Assembly (NCBI RefSeq): GCF_900215155.1
Contig: NZ_LT907980.1
Coordinates: forward strand, 1,054,001 to 1,118,000
Source: Marinobacter sp. LV10R510-11A
GTDB lineage: Bacteria; Pseudomonadota; Gammaproteobacteria; Pseudomonadales; Oleiphilaceae
Reading direction: 5' to 3'
Length of the DNA stretch: 64,000 bases
This document shows, one piece after another, positions 42,987 through 52,522 of the stretch (positions within the stretch are counted from its first letter, which is position 1; each line of letters starts with the position of its first letter). The translations under genes were made by a program, and so were the position numbers. The notes below the pieces were generated by a model. That model did not search any database, was not told the DNA's origin, and saw only the letters and a list, made by a program, of their open reading frames with translations.

Positions 42987-44122
42987 TTAAAGGGCGCAGT
43001 TCGACAATCAGACACTTTAGGTCGCTTAGGTGGCGACGAGTTCATTGTATTATTGCGAGCGTTATCAGAAAGGAATAATGCGGTCGATATTTCTGAAAAT
43101 TTACTTAAAATTTTTAGAGAACCTTTTCAAATAGATGGCAGAGAGCTAATTCTGACATTGAGTATTGGCATTTCTATCTATCCTGAAAACGGGAATTGCG
43201 CGTCTGATTTGTTGCGTAATGCCGATACTGCAATGTATCAAGCAAAAGCATTAGGACGTAATACATATTCATTTTTTACCAAAGAAATGAATGAGGTAAT
43301 GCTGCGTCGCTTTGAAATAGAAGAACATCTTAATAGCGCGCTAGCACGTAATGAATTTGAAGTATATTATCAACCAAAATTTGATGTTAAAAATGAAAGT
43401 ATTGTTGGCGCAGAAGCATTACTTCGCTGGCATAACCCGATCCTGGGTAACGTAACTCCGGATGAGTTCATTCCAATTGCTGAGCATACTGGCGTAATTG
43501 TCCACATAGGAAAGTATGTTTTTGAGCAAGCCCTTGAATTTTTAAATGAGTGGAAAAACGTTAATCAACGAGATTATACAATGGCGGTTAATCTATCGCC
43601 CCGTCAATTCAGGGATAAAGAGTTAATTAATTTTATTAAAAAGTCTCTTAGCGATACGGGTACTAAACCTGATAGGTTGGAGTTTGAAATTACCGAAGGT
43701 GTATTGATGATCGGTAACTCATACATTGATGATGCGTTAGATGAACTCAATGAGCTGGGCGTGAAATTATCAATGGATGATTTTGGAACAGGATATTCAT
43801 CCTTGAGTTATCTTCGGAAATATTCCTTCGATACATTAAAAATAGATCGTAGTTTTATCAACGGTATAACTTTAAACAAGGAGGATTGTAACTTAGTAAA
43901 ATCAACCATCGCAATGGCACATAGTTTGGATATGCTGGTTGTTGCTGAAGGCGTTGAAATGCGCGAACAACTTACTCTATTGGAAAAGTTAGGTTGCGAC
44001 TTAGTGCAAGGGTATTATTTTAGTAGACCTATACCGGCCAAAGAAATGATTGATTTTCAGCACACTACAAACCATTAAAAGAACTCACCATTGCCTAGCG
44101 CGGTGCTGTCCTCTGCAGAAGG

Positions 44123-46871
44123 CTAACGGCTCTGCAAGTCGAAGGGCATACTTACAATCCCGCTGTTTTGATCACCATCAGCTGATTCCGTGTCCACATC
44201 GGGCTCTGCACTTGATAGCTGGTCGGGGTTCAGCTTATTGTTCTGCACGAGATTCTGAGATACCTTTTTCGATCGTTCAAGTGCCAGCTTCTGCAGCCTC
44301 TCATCCGTTATTTGAATGCTATCGGCGGCAGCTTGCTTGAGCTGGGCAAGATATTGCTCATCGCTGATCTGTTCCGGACTCACGTCGTCTTTCGGAGCGT
44401 TAGAGCTCCCCTTGGCTTTGAGATAGTCCTCATAAGAGGCAATATCATCCCCACCCATGAGCTTGCGCCGGCCCATTTCGGTGGCCAGCTGCGATTCGGC
44501 GAGCGCGGGCGCATCGATGGCACGCGACGCCTTGCCTCTGACCTCTACTCGAAGCTCTGGGCGTTCCTTCAAGGCAGTGGAAAGGCTTTGAAGTGAGCCT
44601 TCAGCAGCACTCGACAGTTCGCTGGACCCCGCCTCAAAATCGACTTTCTGAATATCGTCACCCGTGCTGCCGATCAGCTTGAAGGGCGATGTCACCGCTG
44701 TCTTGAGGAGATTCGTGAAGGCCTGCCAGATAACCTTGTCCAGGGCGAACTCTGGATCCGTAAGACTGCCATTGACGGGTACGTTCAGGCTGATGGTGCC
44801 GCTGGAATCTTTCAGCAGAGCAATGGCGAGATTGATCGGTAAGTCCATTGCCTCATCACTACTCACGGACTCACCCAAAGAGAAATCCTTGAGGACAATG
44901 CTGTTCGAAGCATCTAACTTTCCGGCCTCGACGTGATAATCAAGATTGAGTTTGAGCTGGCCTCGCTGAATCTTGCGGCCGATATATTTAGCCGCGTAGG
45001 GAGAAACGGTTGAGAGATGAAAGTTTTCCACGACCAAGCCGAGATCGAGGTACAGCTGCTCGGCAAACGCGTCGAGCTCACCCCGAATCGTCACCGTGCC
45101 TTGCTCTCCAACCGTGCCCGCAAGATCCACCTCACTTCTGCTGTCTGGCAGCGAGGAAATGCCGGTAATTGCACCACCGAGCTGTTTCATCGGTAGCACG
45201 ACCGATGGCTCTATGCTGTTGTCTTCGAAATACACTCGGCCGCTTTCTATAAGCACACGGGCAATATTGATTTCGGCCTTGGATTCGGCAACTAGACTGC
45301 TCTGCGCTGCCGCTTGATTCGCTGTGCCAGCCTTGTCGCCGTCGGGCGCATCGGGACTCTCAGGCTTATCAGGAAAGAGCGACGAAAAGTTGGTCTCGCC
45401 ACTGTCACTGATCCTGAACTGCCCGTAGGGCTCGATAATTGTAAGCGTGTCTATGGTAATCGTGGGTTGCGCCAGGGCTGCTCGCATGGGCCCCGAGCGC
45501 ACGCTCTTCCAGCCAATCAACTTGGCTTTTAGTAGTGGGTCGGTGGCATCGAAGTTGTCGACATCGACCGTGCCGCTGAAGTGGCCGATACTGGCCTCTC
45601 CAGTGAGAACCAGTTCTCCCTTGACCGTAAGCGCGCCCTTGTTAAGCTGCAAATTGATGAACTGATTGACGTAGGGCTGTGCGAGCGGAATATGAAGTTT
45701 CCGAACGTCTATCGTGGCCTCGATCTGAGCTTTCGCTGGTATCAGCGTGCCAGCCATCTCGACTGGCCCCGACTGGTCAGGTGCGAGAGACAGACTGAAG
45801 GTCTTCGCTTCATCGAGATTCTGATTGAGATCATGGATCTGGGAAGCGATCTTTTCAATACCAATGCTTGCCGTATTTTTAAGTGTCTTGTCTTTCCAGG
45901 TGACGCGGGAGTCGTTGAGGTCGAACAACTCGACATGCCATTTGAAACGGTTCTCGTTGGCACTGGAATTGTTCTCTGCCGGTTTATCGGACGAAGCCTG
46001 GTCACCTGTAGGTGAGGCGGTGAAAGGCTAGGTCACGTTGATCTGGTTTTGAGCATTTCGAATGAGCATGAGGTCCAGTTTATTCAGATAGGCCTCTTGA
46101 ATAACCAGGTTCGCCTGATTGTAATCATAGTTCAGGCCCCTGACACCCATCCTGTCGACCGTGCCTAGCTCAATGGTTTCAAAGGCATTGTTCTCTGGGA
46201 TCGCAGCAGCAAGATCTACTATTTCTGCGTGGGCATTACTGACCTGTAAATGCAGAGCCTGTTGCGCCTCGGGTTGCCAGCTGAAAACGTAGTCGGCGCT
46301 TGCATTGAGACTGCCGGAGCTGACACGATAATTCACTAAAGGCTGCACGTAGGGCCATAAATAGTCGAGGCTGAAGCCCGAGAGTTCGAGCCGGCCGTTG
46401 GACCGATAGGGTTCGGCATCGATTGAGCCCTCCCACTTGAGCTTCTGAGACTCTCCCAGTGTCAGGGACGCCACATAGCGACCATCACGGTGTTCATAGG
46501 TGACGAAATCGCTGATCAGCAGATCCAGAGGGCTGATTCAGGTGTGATGGTTCAAGGGTCCAGGCCCAATAGTAGATTGAGCCGAGATCAAAATTGACGA
46601 GTAGCTCTGAAAACGCGAGAACGCGCGTATCTGAATTGTCCCGGACTTCGAGGTCGTTGACTGTAAGGGCCATCTCGAAGGGATTGAAACTCACTTCAGC
46701 TGGGCCGCCGGTCCAGCCAAATCGTGCCTGAACGGCATCTTCGGTATAGGACTTGATGAGATAGGGAACGAGGAAAAAGCCGATCAGGGCATAGAGCAAG
46801 ATGACGAAGAGAAGCCAGAACAGCTTTGACTGATACCACTTTTTTGTGATCAGACGTGTAGCTAGTTTCAT
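44123..46871 (-). pseudogene. DUF748-family AsmA-like envelope protein, disrupted
   Basis: Reading from the ATG at 46871: membrane anchor (LFWLLFVILLYALIGFFLVP) and the first DUF748 segment; then near 46530 a deletion fuses out-of-frame sequence, and the protein continues in another frame (DFVTYEHRDGRYVASLTLG). At 46028 an in-frame TAG interrupts it; it then resumes in the same frame (ENRFKWHVELFDLNDSRVTW) to the C-terminal OmpA-like region and a stop at 44123. DUF748 proteins are large periplasmic proteins related to AsmA. Not expressed as a whole. Confidence 0.82.
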
Positions 46872-47005
46872 CCTCTGGCTCCTCAACCGATAAGGGGAGT
46901 GATGGCCTCAATTGAACCAAAAATAAGACCCATTCTCAACGCTTCTAAGAAACGGGGATTTTTACGACCTGCTCCTGTTTTGTCCGCGCGCCAGTCGGCT
47001 GGGAA

Positions 47006-48742
47006 CTACTGGAGCGCGGCTTCTACAGCGTCCAGAAAACCAGCCATATCCACCACCTGCTCCGAATCCGGGTCGACGGTCTTGCCCTTGAGATCCGCAG
47101 TGACAATACCCCTGTCGACGGTGTCGGTCAGTGCTGACTTGAGGTTGACTGCGTATTCGGCCAGGGGCGCGTTGCCCTCGCGCTCACCTAGGGTTTCCAG
47201 CGCGTTAGCGAGAGCAAAAATCAGGGCGGATGGGTTGAAGTGGGCGTCGCGGCCGTCGCTTTCCAGATATTTCAGGTAGAGGTCATGGGCGGTGCCATGG
47301 GGCGCCTCGAAGAGCATGGTACCGTCCTTGCTCTCGATGATGGAGCTGGCAGTGGCCAGGCTGCCGCCGAGCGCGGCGGAGATGTCCGAGAAGATATCGC
47401 CGTCCAGGTTCTGGGACGGATAGAGCGCATTTCTCGGGGGATCGGTAATCATCTTCTTGAGCTGACTGGACGGCCGCATGATCATGAAGGACGGCGGCGG
47501 TGTGTGCTCTCGGGCCAGTTCCCGCCGCACTTCGGTGATAACGTTGCTGAAGACTTCGTCGTATTCCATATACTCGCGTTTGAGGCCGAAGTAGACCTCT
47601 TTGTCCTTGCGGGAGGCGTCGCGGAACACTTGGGCCACCCAATCCTTGATGGCTTCATGATCATTGGACATAAACAGTATAGGGTCGCCGTTCCTGACTC
47701 GGCGGGCGTGCTTCTCTTCGCCGTCTACGATCACCTTGAGGATGCCGTCTTCGCGCGCCGGCATGTTGAAGCTGCCGTACTGGTCGCCGCCGCCGGCGCT
47801 CATGCGGGAAATAGAGACATGGGCACTGCGGCTGGGGATGCCGACCTCACGGAGCTGGTTTACCAGTTTGAACAGCTTGCGCCCGGTGGTGTTGTCAGGC
47901 ACGCCCCAGAGCGCTCGTTGTGGCGGGTTAGAGACAATGCGCGCGGCCTGGGCGTCGATGAGCTCGTAGTGGTAGCCCAACTCCAAATCCTTGATCTGCT
48001 GGCGGTAGTCACTGTGGTAGATGTCTTCAATCACCGTTCTCATGGCGCCATCGTAGCCGGGGATAACGGTGTCTTTCAGGCCCAGATAGACATCACGTTT
48101 CTCGTCAATGGCACGCTGGAAAAAGCGGTGAGCCCAGGCTTTGACATCTTCCATATCGTTGGTAGCCAGCAGCCAGGGGTCTCCCTTGCGGACGTCGCGG
48201 CGGTGCAACTCCACCGGGTCGCCGCTGCTACCCACAAACATCAGCTTGACCACGCCCGTGGCCTGGGAAAGCTGGTTGAAGCTGTCTTTGATGCCGCCGA
48301 ACTCCATGGTGTCCACTTCAATGTCGCGACCGATCCAGTCCGGACGGCTGATCTTGAGGTTGCGAAACTGGATGTCCTCTCGAGTGATGTTGCCGCTGAT
48401 GCCCTTGCGAATGGCGCCGTTAGGGGATTTGGTGGCCAGTGGGTGCAGGTTGCCAGAGTCCACATCGGGATGTTTGCGGAGCAGTTCATCCAGCTGCTGG
48501 CGGTTGACGGTCATACCTGCGTTCTTCACCCCCACACCAAGGCGCTGAAGAGCGTCGATGGCATCAATCACCGCTTGGCCATTGGTCAGCAGGCGGCGTT
48601 CCGCGGACAGGTCGATTTCTTCAAGCTGGATTTTCAGGCGCGCAGTCACAAATTTCTTGAGAATCTGCTCGAAAGCAACTTGGGCCATTTCATCGCCGTG
48701 AAGGATGACCAAAGGCGACGTTACATTAATCTTGCTGTCCAT
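47006..48742 (-). CDS. icd: Large NADP-type isocitrate dehydrogenase with internal duplication
   Basis: 578 residues, well above the 410-420 of common dimeric enzymes and below the ~740 of the monomeric type. Family motifs: substrate-binding Arg region NLHPLATKSPNGAIRKGISG (residue ~98), and the acidic metal and cofactor region SQNLDGDIFSDISAALGGSL (residue ~443) with APHGTAHD. Two stretches are clear repeats of each other (residues ~165-290 and ~333-450; GDPxxxxxND and VYxGLK recur). Catalyses isocitrate to 2-oxoglutarate in the TCA cycle. Good CGGAGAG site. Not linked to the metal genes. Confidence 0.85.
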   Translation of the reverse strand: MDSKINVTSPLVILHGDEMAQVAFEQILKKFVTARLKIQLEEIDLSAERRLLTNGQAVIDAIDALQRLGVGVKNAGMTVNRQQLDELLRKHPDVDSGNLHPLATKSPNGAIRKGISGNITREDIQFRNLKISRPDWIGRDIEVDTMEFGGIKDSFNQLSQATGVVKLMFVGSSGDPVELHRRDVRKGDPWLLATNDMEDVKAWAHRFFQRAIDEKRDVYLGLKDTVIPGYDGAMRTVIEDIYHSDYRQQIKDLELGYHYELIDAQAARIVSNPPQRALWGVPDNTTGRKLFKLVNQLREVGIPSRSAHVSISRMSAGGGDQYGSFNMPAREDGILKVIVDGEEKHARRVRNGDPILFMSNDHEAIKDWVAQVFRDASRKDKEVYFGLKREYMEYDEVFSNVITEVRRELAREHTPPPSFMIMRPSSQLKKMITDPPRNALYPSQNLDGDIFSDISAALGGSLATASSIIESKDGTMLFEAPHGTAHDLYLKYLESDGRDAHFNPSALIFALANALETLGEREGNAPLAEYAVNLKSALTDTVDRGIVTADLKGKTVDPDSEQVVDMAGFLDAVEAALQ

Positions 48743-48888
48743 AGATTACTCTCCGCGGTGTTTGCAGTATTGATCGGTCTTATTGCGCCTTGGGCTGAAT
48801 TATCCCCAACTGTTGGTTAGCTGCGTCGCGAATCTGCCGGTAACGATCCAGCGTCAAATTTTAGATATTCGTCAACAGTAACTCAAAG

Positions 48889-51219
48889 TCAGCTCAGCTG
48901 GTTGCCGACAGGAAGACGCCGGATACGCTTCCCGGTAGCCGCGTAGATGGCATTGCACAGTGCCGGAGCCACTGGCGGCAGGCCGGGTTCGCCCACACCG
49001 CCCATGGCATCATTGGGATTGTCGATCAGGTGCACCCTGACCACTTTCGGCGCATTGGGCATTCGTGGGATCAGGTAGCTGTCGAAGTTATCCTGCTGGG
49101 CAACACCATCCTTGAACGTTACCTCGCTTTGCAGGGCGACACCGATACCCATCACGCAGGAACCCTCCATCTGTGACCGGATTCGTTCCGGATTGGCTTG
49201 GGGCCCACAGTCGAAGGCAATGTCCGCCCGATGAATGGTCAGTTCACCCTGATCGTCCACTTCCACGTCAAACACAATGGCGGTGTAGGAGACAAAGCTG
49301 TTGTGGAAAGCCAGGCCCAAACCACGGCCCTTGCCGGTCTTGCGCCCCCAGCCCGCCTCTTTAGTGGCGCGCTCAATCACCCGGCGCATCCGGGCCACGT
49401 CTATAGGGTGCTTGTCCGGATCCTCACCGTAGTTCCAGCCATCGCCGACGGTCAGGTTATGAATTTCACGGTCTGGCCCAAGTAGATCCAGAACATAGTC
49501 CCGGTGGTCCTTACCGGCTGCCACCGCCATTTCATGGGCAAAACTCTGGATGGCCCAAGCGTGGGGCAGGTTGTACACCGAACGGAACCAGCCGATACGC
49601 ACATGAGCCGGTGCGGGTGGGTTTTCCAGCCGAATAGCGGGAATATTGAATGGCATGGTGTTGAAGCCCATGCCCTGCTCGAATTCCGCTATATGCTTGG
49701 GATCCGGGGCAAAGAGCGAGGTGATGCTGGGAGACAGGGTCCGGTGGCGCCAGCTGGTCGCCTTGCCCTCCCCGTCCAGGCCCGCTTCCAGATGATCGAC
49801 GGAGACCGTATGAAAGTAGGTATGGCTGATATCATCCTCGCGGGACCACTGCAGTTTGATCGGTTGCCCCTCGAACTCCTTCGCCACTAAGGCTGCCTCC
49901 ATCACAAAATCCGGTTTCGACTTGCGGCCGAAGCCACCGCCGAGCAGTGTTTGATGAAGGGTTACATTTTCCAGATCCATCTCCAGCATTCCCGCGATAC
50001 CTTCCCGGGCCGCCCTTGGGTGTTGAACCGGCGCCCAGGCCTCGGCCTTACCGTCCTTGATCATCACCACTGCCACTGGGGGCTCCATGGGGGCCTGAGC
50101 CATGTGGGGCATATAGTAAGTTGCTGATACACGCTTTTCGGCCTCTTGCAGAGCGGCCTCGACATCGCCGGATTGGCGGATAACTTTGCCGGGGGATTGT
50201 GCCGCCTTCTCCAGGGACTCTCGGAAAGCATCGGAGGTGTAGTCGGCATTGTTGCCGGCCGGAGCATTGTCCCACTCGATCTTCAGGGCTCTGCGACCTT
50301 CCATGGCGGCCCAGGTATTGGTGGCTACCACGGCAATGCCACCCAAAGGGTTGAATGCCGCGGGCTGGCCAGTGCCTTCAATGCGGATCACTTTTTTGAC
50401 GCCGGCAACTTTTAATGCATCGCTGTCATCGACGTTTTTCACCTTGGCGCCGTAGACTGGCGGGCGAGCCACGACCGCGTAGAGCGTATTCTTCAGGTCG
50501 ATATCGGCGCCAAAAATCGCCTTTCCGGAGACAATGTCTTCACCATCTATGGCCTTGGGATGGGCGGATTTCAGTTCACCGTTGATCAGCCCGGATTCCT
50601 TGCCAATAAAGCGCAGCTCACTGTCGGATTTCAGAACCAGGTCGTGCCGACCAGGGACATCCAGCTCCCTCGCTGCTTCTGCGAGGTCTCCGAAGCCGAG
50701 TTCCCGGCCCGTGGCTGGGTGCACCACCTTGTGGATCTCGGCTCGCACCTCGTGCACGGGTACCCCCCATTGATTGGCTGCGGCCTGCTCAAGCATTAGC
50801 CTGGCGGCGGCGGCTGCACGGCGCATGGGTTGGTACCAGTGACGCATGCTGCGAGAACCATCGGTATTCTGGTTGCCGTACTTACCCTGATCTCCTTCCG
50901 CCTGCCGCACCCGAACCTGATCCCAGTCTGCGCCCAGCTCGTCGGCAGCAACCATAACCAGGCTCGTGCGAATACCCTGCCCCATTTCGGCACGATTGTT
51001 GACAATAGTAACCAGTCCGTCGGAATCGATGTGGATAAACACATTCGGGTTATCAACCCACCCACCGGGCATGGCGCCGGCGCCAAACTGGGTCTGTTCA
51101 TTGGCCAGCCCCAGATCCCAGCGGGCGGCCAACAGGAGCGCAGAGCCCCCGGCCAATCCTTTTAAAAGACCGCGGCGGCTAACGTTGGCGAGCAACAGTG
51201 TATCGTCTGATCGGCTCAT
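48889..51219 (-). CDS. Molybdenum hydroxylase large subunit (IorB/xanthine-dehydrogenase family)
   Basis: 776 residues with a twin-arginine-like signal (SRRGLLKGLAGGSALLLAAR). Molybdopterin-binding features: GGFGRKSKPDFVMEAALVAK (residue ~425), EMGQGIRTSLVMVAADELGA near the start, and VGEPGLPPVAPALCNAIYAA at the C-terminus with the catalytic Glu. This is the isoquinoline 1-oxidoreductase/aldehyde oxidoreductase beta type, exported as a complex with its iron-sulfur subunit. Substrate probably an aldehyde or N-heterocycle. It overlaps the small subunit gene by four bases. Confidence 0.9.
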   Translation of the reverse strand: MSRSDDTLLLANVSRRGLLKGLAGGSALLLAARWDLGLANEQTQFGAGAMPGGWVDNPNVFIHIDSDGLVTIVNNRAEMGQGIRTSLVMVAADELGADWDQVRVRQAEGDQGKYGNQNTDGSRSMRHWYQPMRRAAAAARLMLEQAAANQWGVPVHEVRAEIHKVVHPATGRELGFGDLAEAARELDVPGRHDLVLKSDSELRFIGKESGLINGELKSAHPKAIDGEDIVSGKAIFGADIDLKNTLYAVVARPPVYGAKVKNVDDSDALKVAGVKKVIRIEGTGQPAAFNPLGGIAVVATNTWAAMEGRRALKIEWDNAPAGNNADYTSDAFRESLEKAAQSPGKVIRQSGDVEAALQEAEKRVSATYYMPHMAQAPMEPPVAVVMIKDGKAEAWAPVQHPRAAREGIAGMLEMDLENVTLHQTLLGGGFGRKSKPDFVMEAALVAKEFEGQPIKLQWSREDDISHTYFHTVSVDHLEAGLDGEGKATSWRHRTLSPSITSLFAPDPKHIAEFEQGMGFNTMPFNIPAIRLENPPAPAHVRIGWFRSVYNLPHAWAIQSFAHEMAVAAGKDHRDYVLDLLGPDREIHNLTVGDGWNYGEDPDKHPIDVARMRRVIERATKEAGWGRKTGKGRGLGLAFHNSFVSYTAIVFDVEVDDQGELTIHRADIAFDCGPQANPERIRSQMEGSCVMGIGVALQSEVTFKDGVAQQDNFDSYLIPRMPNAPKVVRVHLIDNPNDAMGGVGEPGLPPVAPALCNAIYAATGKRIRRLPVGNQLS

Positions 51220-51680
51220 GAGCTGGCCTCCTGCTTGTCTGCAGCCCGTTCAATGGCCGCCAGGATGCGATTGTAGGTACCACACCGACACAGGTTGCCC
51301 GCCATGGCGTCAACAATTTCCTGGGTTTCCGGTGCTGGGGTTTTCTTTAACAGAGCCGTGGCGTTCATGATCTGGCCACCCTGGCAATAACCGCATTGAG
51401 CCACCCCTAGGTCGAGCCAGGCCTGCTGGACTTTCTGGCCAACCGGATCGTCGGCCATGGCCTCAATGGTTGTAATCTCGCCCTTGGCGGCGGAGACCGG
51501 CGTGACACAGGACCGTATCGCTACCCCGTTCAGGTGAACGGTGCAGGCACCGCACTGCGAGATACCGCATCCAAACTTGGTGCCTTTCATGCCAACAACA
51601 TCCCGAATGGCCCAAAGCAGCGGCATGTTATCGGGAACGTCCAGCTCGTGCTGTTTTCCGTTTATGGTTAGGGCAATCAT
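51216..51680 (-). CDS. Molybdenum hydroxylase [2Fe-2S] subunit (IorA-like)
   Basis: 154 residues carrying eight cysteines for two [2Fe-2S] clusters: plant-ferredoxin type CGISQCGACTVHLNG (residue ~38) with a later Cys, and the second cluster in VAQCGYCQGGQIM and NLCRCGTYNRI. No signal, so it is probably co-exported with the Tat-bearing large subunit encoded four bases on. Transfers electrons from the Mo site to a cytochrome or quinone. Confidence 0.93.
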   Translation of the reverse strand: MIALTINGKQHELDVPDNMPLLWAIRDVVGMKGTKFGCGISQCGACTVHLNGVAIRSCVTPVSAAKGEITTIEAMADDPVGQKVQQAWLDLGVAQCGYCQGGQIMNATALLKKTPAPETQEIVDAMAGNLCRCGTYNRILAAIERAADKQEASS

Positions 51681-51772
51681 TGGTCTCTCCGTTAGTCTGC
51701 GGTTTAGCCCACACAGTCATTTATGGAATGACTTTAAACTTAGCAGCTATGAGAAATTGTCACCAACCCGAA

Positions 51773-52522
51773 TCAGAAGGAGATTCTTGCCCCCACCACC
51801 GCGAACCAGTCTTCTACATTGTCGCCTCCTGCTTCAGCGAAATCGGCGGTGTCGCCATATTTGCGCTCATGAACGACACCAATATAGGGTGAGAAAGAAC
51901 GATCAATCAGGTCATAACTTAACCGCAGCCCGGTTTCTGTGGAAACCAGCCCCTTGCCGACCCCAATCTCCCGGTCTTCACTGAATGCGACGGTTGCATC
52001 CAGAGTGGCGCCTAGAATCCAATGGTTGGTCAGCAGGAGTTCGTATTCGGCATCCAGCGCGGTTGAGGTGTCTCCGTCCTGGCTGACATACAGATTAGCA
52101 TCAATTTCAAACCACTGCGGCGCAAGCCCCGTGATGCCCAAAACAGCGTAGGTGCGGTCAGGACCTTCCGGTGTGTCAAACCTGAGACCGGCCTTGGCAT
52201 CAAAGAAGTCAGAAATGGGGGTTTGGCCGACAAGCTGGTTCTCCAGCGTTTCGTATGCCTTCTCTTCTATGGCGTACTCGCCTTTTGTAAGCCAGCGAAT
52301 TTTAAATTCGTCTGTGCCATAGAAAATGTCGCCGTTCCATACACCCAGTTCTTCATCATTGTCACTGTAGCGGTACTCGAATTCCTCGAACTGAGCCCCC
52401 CAGACGTTCAGCGGCATTTTACGCGCGGTGGTGTCTTGTATTCGCTCTTGAGCGGAGGCCACTGCCGGTATGATGCTCACCCCCAATACAGCAGTCGCAA
52501 CCAGTGAGATCCAACGAATCAT
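51773..52522 (-). CDS. copB: Copper resistance protein B, second copy
   Basis: 249 residues: Sec signal (ending near ASAQ), then the CopB barrel core (QFEEFEYRYSDNDEELGVWN, and the terminal VVGARISF ending in Phe). Start ATGA-overlaps the oxidase stop. It is only distantly similar to the copy at 6922, so the two copA-copB pairs were acquired separately rather than by recent duplication. Last gene of the cupredoxin-CopA-CopB operon. Confidence 0.87.
   Translation of the reverse strand: MIRWISLVATAVLGVSIIPAVASAQERIQDTTARKMPLNVWGAQFEEFEYRYSDNDEELGVWNGDIFYGTDEFKIRWLTKGEYAIEEKAYETLENQLVGQTPISDFFDAKAGLRFDTPEGPDRTYAVLGITGLAPQWFEIDANLYVSQDGDTSTALDAEYELLLTNHWILGATLDATVAFSEDREIGVGKGLVSTETGLRLSYDLIDRSFSPYIGVVHERKYGDTADFAEAGGDNVEDWFAVVGARISF

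Larger units (their letters stand above)
40917..44078 (+). pseudogene. PAS-PAS-GGDEF-EAL cyclic-di-GMP gene, broken three ways
   Basis: If repaired it would encode a ~690-residue protein: two PAS domains (SVQGYDEERRVTYWNIGSEL and FEATPDLFFLMEEDGTIIDY), a GGDEF domain (GRLGGDEFIVLL) and an EAL domain (EALLRWHNP, then DDFGTGYSSLSYL). A one-base loss near 41540 shifts the frame after the second PAS; AAA to TAA at 41816 stops it within GGDEF; and an IS30 copy sits in the GGDEF domain at codon Arg/Leu. The EAL part stays open from 42987. It is much more AT-rich than its flanks, suggesting transfer. Confidence 0.88.

Noticed and set aside
47240..48820. 526-codon plus-strand frame opposite isocitrate dehydrogenase
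   Set aside because: It is the antisense shadow of a strongly conserved gene; length arises from high GC at third positions.
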